Part shown: positions 1 through 7,746 of the stretch, in pieces
How positions within the stretch are numbered: the first letter of the stretch is position 1
Layout of the letters: every line of letters begins with the position of its first letter
NCBI GenBank assembly: GCA_963718105.1
Contig: OY970352.1
Location: 3,286,001-3,350,000 of the forward strand
From: DASYKT01 sp963718105
Lineage (GTDB): Bacteria; Acidobacteriota; Blastocatellia; Pyrinomonadales; Pyrinomonadaceae
DNA: 64,000 bases
Direction of reading: 5' to 3'
Position numbers and translations under genes: made by a program
Notes under the pieces: generated by a model
What the model was told of the DNA's origin: nothing
The model's database searches: none
The model's input: only the letters and a program-made list of their open reading frames with translations

Positions 1-1
1 T

Positions 2-502
2 GTGCTGGTGGCGTTTATGGGCGTTTCCTACCTGGCCAACTGGTGGGCAAATTCACAGACCTCGACGGCCATGCAGTATCTTGGCCTGGCGCTTTATGTC
101 GTGGCCGAAGCCGTGATCTTCCTGCCTCTGCTGTTTTTGGCGAATCTTTATTTCCCGGGCGCGATCCTTTCGGCGGGCTTTTTGACCTTGCTGCTTTTTG
201 TCACGCTGACCGCCACTGTTTTTATTACCCGCAAGGATTTTTCTTTCCTGGGGCCGATTCTGATGATAGGCGGTTTCGTCGCGCTGGGAGCTATCGGGCT
301 CAGCCTCGTCATCGGTTTTAATATGGGAATAATTTTCTCGGCGGTGATGGTGCTTTTTGCCGGCGGAACGATACTTTACAACACTTCGAACGTGCTGCAC
401 CGGTTCAATCCGAACCAGCATGTGGCGGCTTCCTTAGCGCTTTTTGCCAGCGTCGCACTGCTGTTCTGGTATATCCTGCAGCTCTTTATGTCACGCAGGT
501 AA
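2..502 (+). CDS. Bax inhibitor-1/YccA-family membrane protein (5' truncated)
   Basis: The reading frame is open to the left edge, so the real start lies outside the window and the GTG at base 2 should not be taken as the start. The visible 166 residues are almost wholly hydrophobic, with about five or six membrane segments. Short loops, the motif FNMGIIFSAVMVLFAGGTIL and the ending with a helix before a short basic tail fit the C-terminal two thirds of the Bax inhibitor-1 (UPF0005) family of inner-membrane proteins, thought to act as pH-sensitive calcium leak channels in bacteria. The product is called from overall pattern, not a catalytic motif. A short inverted repeat follows the stop and separates it from the convergent flippase-like gene. 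Confidence 0.75.
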   Translation: MLVAFMGVSYLANWWANSQTSTAMQYLGLALYVVAEAVIFLPLLFLANLYFPGAILSAGFLTLLLFVTLTATVFITRKDFSFLGPILMIGGFVALGAIGLSLVIGFNMGIIFSAVMVLFAGGTILYNTSNVLHRFNPNQHVAASLALFASVALLFWYILQLFMSRR

Positions 503-505
503 ATT

Positions 506-600
506 AATTCACAGGGATGGAGGAAATCTAAGGGATAAAACCAGAAAGCAGTTATTAAAATTTTACTCTTACTTTTTATCCCTGTGAATTTCCTTCATCC
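506..600. repeat. Inverted repeat between convergent genes
   Basis: AATTCACAGGGAT at 506-518 is matched in inverted orientation at 578-590, and GGATGGAGGAAAT nearby has an imperfect inverted match at 588-600. The pair sits between convergent genes and its right arm reaches the stop codon of the minus-strand gene. It may help terminate both transcripts, though there is no clear T-run terminator. Confidence 0.6.
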
Positions 601-1661
601 TGTAGATCATTTTCCGATCCTTTTATTATGTCGCCGATCGAAAGGCCGCGCTGCAGTAAGAACAGCATTCCGATGATCGACCAGAAGAGCAGCCTTCCCT
701 TGCGGATAATGGCCAGCGTAAAACCGATGCCAATGCCCAAGCCCAGGGTTTCGGTCACAAAATGCGCGCCGGCCTCGTCAAAGCCGATGACAAAAGGCAC
801 CAGTTTGAAAAAGACGGTGATGGCGCGGTTCAGCGTTTCCAGCAAAAACGCTGAATAGAGATCAGGCGCAATCTCGCTTAACTTGTGCAGCACATACCAG
901 GCCTCTAAAACCCCCAGCAAATGAAAAACGATCTCGAGTAAAAATATCGGAATAAAACGGCCGGGATAACGGCGGTAAAAACCATAGATCAGGTCTTCGA
1001 ATTCACGCACCTTGTGACGAAAAACTCGGAGTTTTTCCTGGGCAAACCCGCGCAGAAAAAGCGCATTCAGCACGCCGCTGGCCCAGTGCCACTGCCGGAC
1101 CACCATCGTTGTTCCCAAAACCAGCACGGCAACGATTCCCGCGATCAAAACATAAAGCGTCCAAACCCACGCGCCCGGAAGATCGAATCCTAAAAGAAAC
1201 GCGACCGCGCCGAGCAGGATGACTATGCAGGTGGAAAGGCTGTAAAAAAGATTTTCCGTGGCGACGGACGAAAACCCGACCACCAGCGGCACCCGGTTGC
1301 TGACGGAGATCGCCTTGGCCGTGCCGCTGACCGCGATCCCAAGCGGCAGCATGCTGCTCAGCGCTTCGCCGATCAAAACTCCCCGTAAAACATCGAAATA
1401 GCTCAGCTTATGCGGTTCGATGACCGACATTTTCCATGCCCATGCGCGCACCATTATCCTCGCCAGGTAGATCAGCAGCACCAGCCCGAAACTTAACAAA
1501 CTGAATTTGGCGATGTTTTCAAGAATTTCGCCAAAACCGATCTGCGTCAGAAAAAACAGAAAAAGCGCCAAACCGAAAAGCGTAAAAACGGCAAATAAAA
1601 GCCGCAATTTGCGGTATCGGGGAAGTTTTTTGACGGACGGGTCTTGTTGAGGTTTTGCCAT
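576..1661 (-). CDS. Lysylphosphatidylglycerol synthase TM region / UPF0104 flippase-like protein
   Basis: This 361-residue protein has a basic N-terminus and about eight membrane segments. The pattern matches the UPF0104 / LPG-synthase transmembrane family (MprF flippase-like domain), which moves lipids or polyprenol-linked intermediates across the inner membrane. Conserved-looking stretches include RAWAWKM after the second helix, the GEALSSMLPLGIAVSGTAKA loop, and FVIGFDEAGAHFV near the C-terminus. There is no soluble aminoacyltransferase domain, so it is the stand-alone flippase-like form and its cargo cannot be told from sequence. The start ATG at 1661 has only a weak ribosome site (GAGCAA). 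It is divergent from the acyl-CoA dehydrogenase gene. Confidence 0.8.
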   Translation of the reverse strand: MAKPQQDPSVKKLPRYRKLRLLFAVFTLFGLALFLFFLTQIGFGEILENIAKFSLLSFGLVLLIYLARIMVRAWAWKMSVIEPHKLSYFDVLRGVLIGEALSSMLPLGIAVSGTAKAISVSNRVPLVVGFSSVATENLFYSLSTCIVILLGAVAFLLGFDLPGAWVWTLYVLIAGIVAVLVLGTTMVVRQWHWASGVLNALFLRGFAQEKLRVFRHKVREFEDLIYGFYRRYPGRFIPIFLLEIVFHLLGVLEAWYVLHKLSEIAPDLYSAFLLETLNRAITVFFKLVPFVIGFDEAGAHFVTETLGLGIGIGFTLAIIRKGRLLFWSIIGMLFLLQRGLSIGDIIKGSENDLQDEGNSQG

Positions 1662-1734
1662 TTGCTCAGTGCGTTGTTTATGATGCTAGCGTAGCTATTA
1701 TTATTCAGCAAATTTATAACAAGGTGAACTTTAA

Positions 1735-2898
1735 ATGACTGATATTTCACACGGCGCTCTGACCGTACTTTCCGAAGAAGAAGAATTATTTCGCAGTTCC
1801 GTCCGCGAATTTGCCGAAGGCGAGGTCCGCCCGCGGGTCGAACCGATGGAACACGCCTCGAAACTGGACCCGGAACTTATCAAACAATGTTTTGAACTGG
1901 GGCTGATGGCGATCGAAACGCCGGAAGAATACGGTGGGGCCGGTTCGAGTTTTTTTAACGCCATCATCGCCATCGAGGAACTGGCCCGGATAGACGCCTC
2001 GATCTCGGTCTTTGTCGACGTTCATAACACGCTGGTGACCAATGCCTTTTTGCGTTGGGGCAGCGATGAGATAAAGAAAAAATATCTGCCGCAGATGGCG
2101 CAGAATAAAGTGGGTGCCTATGCGCTGTCGGAAGCGTCGTCGGGTTCGGATGCTTTTGCCTTAAAAACACGTGCGGTCGATAAAGGCGATCATTACGAGC
2201 TGACGGGACAGAAACTCTGGATCACGAACGGCAACGAGGCGGAATTCTTCGTGCTCTTTGCCACGGCCGATCCGGCGGCGGGCTACAAAGGCATCACGGC
2301 TTTTGTCGTCGAGAAAAGCTTTGAAGGTTTTTCGGTCGGCAAAAAAGAAGACAAGCTAGGCATCCGCGCTTCATCGACCACCGAATTAATTTTAGATGCT
2401 TGCAAAGTGCCGAAGGAAAACGTGCTCGGCGAAGTGGGCAAAGGTTATAAGGTTTCCATCGAAACGCTGAACGAAGGCCGCATCGGCATCGGCGCGCAAA
2501 TGGTCGGCATCGCGCAAGGCGCTTTTGAGAGCGCGCTGCGCTACACCGCCGAACGCGAACAATTCGGCCAATCGATCAACAGCTTTCAGGGCGTGCAATT
2601 CCAGCTCGCGGAAATGGCGGTCGAGATCGAAGCCGCGCGGCTGCTGGTCTATAACGCCGCTCGTCTGAAAGACCAGGGCAAACCGTTTCTTAAAGAGGCG
2701 GCCATCGCCAAGCTTTACTCGTCACGCGTGGCGGAAAAAGTTTCTTCGAAAGCGGTCGAGCTCTACGGCGGTTACGGATTTGTAAAAGATTACCCGGTGG
2801 AAAAATTCTGGCGCGATTCGAAGATCGGCGCGATCTACGAAGGCACGTCGAATATGCAGTTGCAGACGATCGCTAAGCTGATCACGAGCGGAAAATAG
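1735..2898 (+). CDS. Acyl-CoA dehydrogenase
   Basis: A 387-residue flavoprotein of normal length for the family, catalysing FAD-dependent alpha,beta-dehydrogenation of acyl-CoA in fatty-acid or branched-chain amino-acid breakdown. The FAD/substrate signature YALSEASSGSDA lies at about residues 126-137, a second block with GGYGFVKDYPVEKFWRD near residue 345, and the probable catalytic base Glu369 in AIYEGTSNMQ. The start is supported by AAGGTGA seven bases before ATG. Overall it looks like a short-chain or general acyl-CoA dehydrogenase (butyryl-CoA dehydrogenase-like). Chain length is not settled by these motifs, and there is no etfAB nearby. An inverted repeat follows the stop. Confidence 0.93.
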   Translation: MTDISHGALTVLSEEEELFRSSVREFAEGEVRPRVEPMEHASKLDPELIKQCFELGLMAIETPEEYGGAGSSFFNAIIAIEELARIDASISVFVDVHNTLVTNAFLRWGSDEIKKKYLPQMAQNKVGAYALSEASSGSDAFALKTRAVDKGDHYELTGQKLWITNGNEAEFFVLFATADPAAGYKGITAFVVEKSFEGFSVGKKEDKLGIRASSTTELILDACKVPKENVLGEVGKGYKVSIETLNEGRIGIGAQMVGIAQGAFESALRYTAEREQFGQSINSFQGVQFQLAEMAVEIEAARLLVYNAARLKDQGKPFLKEAAIAKLYSSRVAEKVSSKAVELYGGYGFVKDYPVEKFWRDSKIGAIYEGTSNMQLQTIAKLITSGK

Positions 2899-2908
2899 TT
2901 CGCCTTAA

Positions 2909-3015
2909 AGAGCGGGCGCAAGCAACCCTTCCCGACCTGAGAGGTGTCCGGCTTGAAAGGTAAATGTAGAGTCCAAATAAATTTGCAGTCCGGAAGGGTT
3001 GCTTGCGCCCGCTCT
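2909..3015. repeat. Perfect 24-bp inverted repeat
   Basis: AGAGCGGGCGCAAGCAACCC and four further bases (2909-2932) return as an exact inverted copy at 2992-3015, with 59 bases between. It lies 11 bases after the acyl-CoA dehydrogenase stop. The arms are G+C rich and there is no T-run, so it resembles the other mobile-looking paired repeats of this window more than a simple terminator. Confidence 0.85.
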
Positions 3016-3069
3016 GATAATTTGTGAAATTAGCTTGTTTTATGGGCAAAAAGACTCAGAGGCAAAACC

Positions 3070-3083
3070 TATAATATTCTGAT
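3070..3083 (+). promoter_or_regulatory. -10 box immediately upstream of the GNAT gene (leaderless candidate)
   Basis: TATAAT at 3070-3075 is followed by eight bases and then the ATG at 3084. A transcript from this box would begin at or next to the start codon, and no Shine-Dalgarno sequence is visible. No convincing -35 box is seen at 16-18 bases upstream. Confidence 0.5.
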
Positions 3084-3620
3084 ATGTCTGAGATAAACAT
3101 TCGGCGAGCTACTATCCAGGACATCGACATGGTCGTCGAGCTCGCCCGTGTGACTTTTTGGGACGCCTTTGCCGGGCACCCGAAAAACGCTCCGCATGAC
3201 ACGGAAGAGTACATGGCGAATGCTTTCAGTGTCGAGCGCATGACCGGGCAGCTTTCCGATCCGGATAATATTTTCCTCGTCGCCGAGATCGACAATGAGC
3301 CGGCGGGTTATGCCCGGCTGGTGCGCCACAGCACCGAAGACGGCATCGTTGCCGAAAAGCCCCTCGAACTCAACCGCCTTTACGTCCACCAACAATTCCT
3401 GGGCAAAGGCGTCGGCCCGGCGCTGATGGAAAAATGTTTTGAAACAGGAAAAGAAAACGGCCACGATGTGATCTGGCTGGGCGTCTGGGAATACAATCCG
3501 CGCGCGCAGGCTTTTTACAAAAAATACAGCTTTCAATTTGCCGGTAACCATATCTTCCAATTCGGCTCCGACCCGCAAACCGATCTATTGATGCAGAAAG
3601 AGCTTAGTGGCCACGAATGA
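3084..3620 (+). CDS. GNAT-family N-acetyltransferase
   Basis: This 178-residue protein has the GNAT fold pattern: N-terminal IRRATIQDIDMVVELA, the beta-4 strand LNRLYVHQQFLGKGVGPALM carrying the acetyl-CoA pyrophosphate loop (Q-x-x-G-x-G) at about residues 99-106, and the C-terminal WEYNPRAQAFYKKYSF motif. The closest type is the ribosomal-protein-alanine or small-molecule acetyltransferase group; the acceptor cannot be inferred. It appears to be a single-gene unit with its own -10 box very close to the start codon. An imperfect inverted repeat begins right before the stop. Confidence 0.9.
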   Translation: MSEINIRRATIQDIDMVVELARVTFWDAFAGHPKNAPHDTEEYMANAFSVERMTGQLSDPDNIFLVAEIDNEPAGYARLVRHSTEDGIVAEKPLELNRLYVHQQFLGKGVGPALMEKCFETGKENGHDVIWLGVWEYNPRAQAFYKKYSFQFAGNHIFQFGSDPQTDLLMQKELSGHE

Positions 3621-3677
3621 CACAAATTACACGAATAAAACTCAAATAATTCGTGTTATTCGTGCAATTAGTGGCCA
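3607..3677. repeat. Imperfect inverted repeat downstream of GNAT gene
   Basis: TGGCCACGAATGACACAAAT at 3608 onward pairs imperfectly with sequence ending in AATTAGTGGCCA at 3677. The arms are long and contain the repeated word ACACGAAT/ATTCGTG. It overlaps the last codons of the acetyltransferase and could fold into a hairpin in the message. Confidence 0.65.
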
Positions 3678-3685
3678 AAAAAATC

Positions 3686-3730
3686 TTGCTTTAAAATCAC
3701 AGATGCATTATTGTTGCATTTATGCGACAA
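3686..3730 (+). promoter_or_regulatory. Promoter and start-spanning palindrome of radical SAM gene
   Basis: TTGCTT (3686-3691), a 17-base spacer and TATTGT (3709-3714) form a plausible promoter that would start transcription at the ATG itself (3722). A near-perfect palindrome, TTGTTGCAT-TT-ATGCGACAA (3711-3730, one mismatch), covers the start codon. No Shine-Dalgarno is present. The palindrome may be an operator; the regulator is unknown. Confidence 0.4.
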
Positions 3731-4744
3731 GTAATAAACCCGCCTAATCCCTACCTCAAATACTCCACGGACTTTTTGGGAGAGCCACCCCGTCAAACCA
3801 AGCTTGAGGTGTTCGAAGAGTACGTCACCAAAAGCGTTATCAGTAAAAGCAAGCTGCCGGGCATGGGCGACCGCTTTATCGTCAATTGCTATCGCGGCTG
3901 TATGCACGGCTGCACCTATTGTTTTGCGCGCCGGTATCACGAGCTGCTCGATTTCGGCTGCGGGACGGACTTTGAGACCAAGATCGTGGTAAAACCGAAT
4001 GCGCCGAAAGTTCTGCGCGAAGAATTGAAGCGGTCGGGTAAGAACGTTCCCCACCTGGAATTTTCTTTTGCCACCGATCCGTATCTGCCGCTCGAAGCGC
4101 ATTATGAATTGACGCGTGAGTGTCTTAAAGTGTGTGCCGAATTTCAGATGCCGGTCGGCATAATGACAAAATCACCGCTTATTACACGGGATCTGGACAT
4201 TCTGACAAAACTGAAAAGTGTCTCGGTGTACCTTTCAATTCCGTTTTATACCAAGGAGAAGTCGAATCCTTTCGAGCCGTATGTTCCTGTTCCAGAAGTA
4301 CGCTTTCGCGCAATGGAAACCCTGGCCAGTGCGGGGATTCCGGTGGGTATCGCTATTGCGCCGGTCATTCCCGGCTATAACGAATCGGATATTCCGAAAC
4401 TTTTGGAAAGAGCTTACAACTGCGGAGCGCGATCGGCGTTTATGAATATGATCCATTTCGATACTGATTCGATACTGGATTATTTTCTACAGAAACTGCA
4501 CGAACGCGTTTCGCCGACCCGCGCGCAAAAAATAATCAACACCATCAAGCGCGAGCGGGGCGGCAACCTGCGCCACCGCAATTGGGACGAGCGCGGCGCC
4601 GGAAAAACCGAACAGTGGGATGTGACCCGAAAGCTGTTTGATTTCCACTATAAGCGGCTGGGTTTTGGGCGCAGGCGTGAAGCTGAGCCGGAAGAAAAAT
4701 CGATTGAAGAAAGGCCGGAAATCGTCCAGCAAAAACTTTTTTAA
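3722..4744 (+). CDS. Radical SAM protein, SplB-related (PA0069-like) family
   Basis: A 340-residue protein with the radical SAM cluster motif C60-x3-C64-x2-C67 inside CYRGCMHGCTYCFARRYHE. It therefore binds a [4Fe-4S] cluster and S-adenosylmethionine. The downstream blocks FSFATDPYLPLE, GIMTKSPLITRDLD and the C-terminal RDRGGNLR-like stretch are those of the spore-photoproduct-lyase-related proteins often named PA0069 or Rv2578c family. These are widespread outside spore formers and have no settled substrate; DNA photoproduct repair is only a guess from homology. The start ATG sits within a palindrome and probably at the 5' end of the transcript. The stop codon lies inside the left arm of a strong inverted repeat. 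Confidence 0.85.
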   Translation: MRQVINPPNPYLKYSTDFLGEPPRQTKLEVFEEYVTKSVISKSKLPGMGDRFIVNCYRGCMHGCTYCFARRYHELLDFGCGTDFETKIVVKPNAPKVLREELKRSGKNVPHLEFSFATDPYLPLEAHYELTRECLKVCAEFQMPVGIMTKSPLITRDLDILTKLKSVSVYLSIPFYTKEKSNPFEPYVPVPEVRFRAMETLASAGIPVGIAIAPVIPGYNESDIPKLLERAYNCGARSAFMNMIHFDTDSILDYFLQKLHERVSPTRAQKIINTIKRERGGNLRHRNWDERGAGKTEQWDVTRKLFDFHYKRLGFGRRREAEPEEKSIEERPEIVQQKLF

Positions 4745-4817
4745 CCACAGAGCTCACAGAGAGGAAACTGAGAAAATTTATTTCATACTCTGTGATCTCT
4801 GTGAGCTCTGTGGTTAA
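4741..4817 (+). terminator. 22-bp perfect inverted repeat overlapping a stop codon
   Basis: TTAACCACAGAGCTCACAGA plus two bases (4741-4762) and its exact inverse (4796-4817) flank a 33-base A+T-rich loop. The left arm contains the TAA of the radical SAM gene. It could end that transcript, and the second arm ends 9 bases before the next ATG. A T-run is missing, so it may equally be a repeat element. Confidence 0.6.
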
Positions 4818-4826
4818 ATATAAAAC

Positions 4827-5144
4827 ATGCAGAACCGTATCGATGTTTTCAAACAAATGTTGGCCGATGATCCGTCGAACACGATGGTGATGTTCGGGTT
4901 GGCGAAGGAGTATGAAAAGCTCGGGCAAAATGACGAAGTTATTGCCCTGCTGGAAGGCTATCTCGCCCAGGCCGACGATGAAGGCAATGCCTACGGGATG
5001 CTGGCCAAAGCCTATGACGCGGCCGGCGACCGCGAAAAGGCCAAAAGTGCTTTAGAACGAGGTATTTCCGTCGCCCAGGCGCACGGGCACCCGTCCATGG
5101 CCTCGGAATACAAGATGACTTTAGACATCGATTACGCCGACTAA
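4827..5144 (+). CDS. Small tetratricopeptide-repeat protein
   Basis: A 105-residue acidic protein made of two to three TPR-like helix pairs (for example NTMVMFGLAKEYEKLGQNDE and NAYGMLAKAYDAAGDREKAK). There is no signal peptide or membrane segment, so it is probably a cytosolic protein-protein interaction module. Its partner is unknown. Single small TPR proteins of this size are common in Acidobacteriota. It is separated from the radical SAM gene by a strong inverted repeat and from the E1 gene by about 150 bases. Confidence 0.75.
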   Translation: MQNRIDVFKQMLADDPSNTMVMFGLAKEYEKLGQNDEVIALLEGYLAQADDEGNAYGMLAKAYDAAGDREKAKSALERGISVAQAHGHPSMASEYKMTLDIDYAD

Positions 5145-5295
5145 CCCTCAAAAAATTTCCATTTTTAGTTTCCCCGAAATTAAGTTATTCTTTAACGAAC
5201 AAACTAAATCTACCTCCCTGCGCTGGATACTGTATCGTTTAGCGTTTAATATTGAATATTTGCCAACTAATATCGCGATCATAGGTGTTTAAATA

Positions 5296-7497
5296 ATGGA
5301 AACTGCAACCGAAAAAACCGCTACCCGGGTATTGAAATTGAGCAAGGCTGCCGCCGGCGAACCTGTCTTAAAAGATCTGGAGCACGCTTCGGACAATGGT
5401 GCCAGCCACGGGCTGGATAAAGAAGCGCTGATCGGCATTTACCGCACAATGTTTCTCTCTCGCCGCATCGACGACAAGGAAATTCAGCTTAAAGGGCAGA
5501 ACAAGATCTTCTTTCAGATCAGCGGCGCCGGGCACGAAGGCATTTTGGTTGGCGCGGGCCTGGCGATGAAGTCCGGCTACGATTGGTTTTATCCCTACTA
5601 TCGCGACCGCGCGCTGATGCTGCAGCTCGGCATGACGGCCGAGGAAATGCTGCAATCCGCCGTGGGTGCCGAAGCCGACCCAAATTCACACGGCCGCCAG
5701 ATGCCTTCGCACTGGGGCTCGGTCCGTCTTAATGTCCCTTCGCAATCTTCGCCTACAGGCACGCAGGCGCTGCAGGCGGTCGGCGCGGCCGAGGCCACTT
5801 ATCGCGCGTCGATGGTCAAGGAAATGCAGGACAAGGTCCTCGGCTTTAAAGGCGATGAAGTCGTCTATATGTCGATCGGCGACGGCACCTCGAGCGAGGG
5901 CGAAGTCTGGGAAGCGCTTAATACGGCCTGCAATCTGAAACTGCCGGTGATTTTCCTGGTTGAAGACAATGGTTATGCCATTTCGGTCCCGGTCGAAGTA
6001 GGCGTGGCGGGCGGCGATATCTCGCAACTGGTTTCCGGTTTCCCTAATCTTTACATTCAGAAATGCGACGGCACCGATCCGCTCGAATCGTACGAAACTT
6101 TCAAACGGGCAGTGGAATATTGCCGCGCGAAAAAAGGCCCGGCTTTCGTTCACGCCAAAGTCATCCGTCCTTATTCGCACAGTTTGTCGGACGACGAAAA
6201 ACTCTATCGTCCGGCCGAAGAGCGTGAACAGGACGCCACGGTCGATCCGATCAAAACGTACGCGGAATATTTGATGACCGCGGGGCTGGCTTCTTCGGAA
6301 GAGCTGGAAAAGGTTCGCACCGAGGTGGATGCCGAAGTGAACGCCGCCGCGGATGCCGCGCTGGCTTCGCCGCAGCCCGCGCCGGAAACGGCCCTTCGCA
6401 ATGTGTTTTCGCCGGACGTCGATCCGACCGACCGCAAGCTTTTCGATACCGAAGAAGGCGTGGAACTTTCCGGCACCGCCGGTACGATGGTCGATCTCAT
6501 CAACCGCTGCATGCATGAGGAAATGGAGCGCGATCCGCGCATCGTCGTCTTTGGCGAAGACGTAGCCGATTGCTCGCGCGAAGAATATCTGGAAACGGTC
6601 AAGGGCAAAGGCGGCGTGTTTAAGGTGACGGCCAATCTGCAGCGCAACTTCGGCTCGGCGCGCGTTTTCAATTCGCCGCTGGCCGAAGCGAACATCGTCG
6701 GACGCGCCGTCGGCATGGCAACGCGCAATTTGAAACCGGTCGTCGAGATCCAATTTTTCGATTACATCTGGCCCGCGTTTCACCAGATCCGCAATGAAGT
6801 GGCGCTGATGCGCTGGCGCAGCGACGGCGATTGGAAATGCCCGATGGTGATGCGCGTTCCGGTCGGCGGTTATTTAAAAGGCGGCGCGGTCTATCACTCG
6901 CAATCCGGCACGACACTCTTTTCACACACGCCGGGATTGATGATCGTGTACCCCTCAAACGCGCTGGACGCCAACGGGCTGCTGCGCACGTCGATCCGCT
7001 GCGACGATCCGGTCTTGTTTTTGGAACACAAGCACCTTTACCGCCAGGTCTATAACAAATCGCAGTATCCGTCGAACGAGTTTTTGATCCCGTTCGGCAA
7101 GGCGAGAAAAGTGCGCGAAGGCAGCGACCTGACCATCATTACCTATGGCGCGCTGGTGGAGCGTTCCAACCAGGCCTGCAAGCGGCTGGAAGCGCAGGGC
7201 ATCTCGGTCGAGCTGATCGATCTGCGCACGCTGGTTCCCTACGATTGGGAGGCCGTCGCCGAAAGCGTCAGGAAAACCAATCGCGCGATCGTGGCGCACG
7301 AAGACCCTGTCTCCTGGGGCTACGGCGCGGAGATCGCCGCGCGAATTGGAAACGAACTTTTCGAATATCTCGATGCTCCGGTCCGCCGCGTCGGCGCAAA
7401 AGATACGTTTGTCGCCTATGCACCGCAGGTCGAAGATTTCATCCTGCCGCAATCGGAAGACGTGGAAAAAGCCGTGCAGGAATTGATGAAGTACTAA
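5296..7497 (+). CDS. Fused alpha/beta E1 subunit of 2-oxoacid (branched-chain) dehydrogenase
   Basis: This 733-residue protein joins both E1 subunits in one chain. Residues about 45-345 are the alpha part, with the thiamine-diphosphate motif GDGTSSEGEVWEAL...DNGYAI near residue 195. Residues about 395-733 are the beta part, with EDVADCSREEYLETVKGKGG, the SPLAEANIVGRAVGMA block and the C-terminal transketolase domain (LIDLRTLVPYDWEAV, HEDPVSWGYGAEIAA). It decarboxylates a 2-oxoacid and passes the acyl group to a lipoyl E2 protein. The sequence is closest in type to branched-chain 2-oxoacid dehydrogenases. No E2 or E3 gene is present nearby. The fused form is known in several phyla, including Bacteroidota and Acidobacteriota. 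Confidence 0.92.
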   Translation: METATEKTATRVLKLSKAAAGEPVLKDLEHASDNGASHGLDKEALIGIYRTMFLSRRIDDKEIQLKGQNKIFFQISGAGHEGILVGAGLAMKSGYDWFYPYYRDRALMLQLGMTAEEMLQSAVGAEADPNSHGRQMPSHWGSVRLNVPSQSSPTGTQALQAVGAAEATYRASMVKEMQDKVLGFKGDEVVYMSIGDGTSSEGEVWEALNTACNLKLPVIFLVEDNGYAISVPVEVGVAGGDISQLVSGFPNLYIQKCDGTDPLESYETFKRAVEYCRAKKGPAFVHAKVIRPYSHSLSDDEKLYRPAEEREQDATVDPIKTYAEYLMTAGLASSEELEKVRTEVDAEVNAAADAALASPQPAPETALRNVFSPDVDPTDRKLFDTEEGVELSGTAGTMVDLINRCMHEEMERDPRIVVFGEDVADCSREEYLETVKGKGGVFKVTANLQRNFGSARVFNSPLAEANIVGRAVGMATRNLKPVVEIQFFDYIWPAFHQIRNEVALMRWRSDGDWKCPMVMRVPVGGYLKGGAVYHSQSGTTLFSHTPGLMIVYPSNALDANGLLRTSIRCDDPVLFLEHKHLYRQVYNKSQYPSNEFLIPFGKARKVREGSDLTIITYGALVERSNQACKRLEAQGISVELIDLRTLVPYDWEAVAESVRKTNRAIVAHEDPVSWGYGAEIAARIGNELFEYLDAPVRRVGAKDTFVAYAPQVEDFILPQSEDVEKAVQELMKY

Positions 7498-7500
7498 AAC

Positions 7501-7660
7501 TGTAGCGCCGCCGTCTCGGCGGCTGTCGTGGCAGCGTCTCGCTGCCACTTTTATTTAGCGGGCAGGATGCTTGCGTATCTCCACTTTCAAAAATAACTAA
7601 TGTGTCGGCGGGACGCCGACACGACAGCCCCGCCAGACAATGTGACGCTGGCGCTACAAT
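7501..7660. repeat. Family C paired hairpin repeat
   Basis: The element begins TGTAGCGCCGCCGTCTCGGC and ends ...GACGCTGGCGCTACA, so its outer ends are inverted copies. Inside are smaller hairpins with the form X-GTCTC-X' or X-GGGAC-X' (for example GTGGCAGCGTCTCGCTGCCAC). Similar elements occur at 28371-28470 and 57411-57511. It starts three bases after the E1 stop. Confidence 0.85.
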
Positions 7661-7711
7661 TTCTGCCTTTCATCTCCCTAAAACTTCCATTCGTTTAAGA
7701 AAAATTGTCTT

Positions 7712-7746
7712 TAGCGGCTGTTGCCGCTAGTTTATACTTTACGTAA
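7712..7746 (+). promoter_or_regulatory. Palindrome and -10 box upstream of histidine kinase gene
   Basis: TAGCGGC-TGTT-GCCGCTA (7712-7729) is a perfect palindrome lying directly before TATACT (7733-7738). Eight bases later comes the ATG at 7747. No Shine-Dalgarno is seen, so the message may be leaderless. The palindrome occupies the -35 region, as expected for an operator or activator site, but its regulator is not known. Confidence 0.45.

Noticed and set aside
5686..6783. Long open frame on the minus strand opposite the E1 gene
   Set aside because: It is the antisense shadow of a well-conserved gene in a G+C-biased frame, with Arg/His/Phe-rich low-complexity translation and no recognisable domain.
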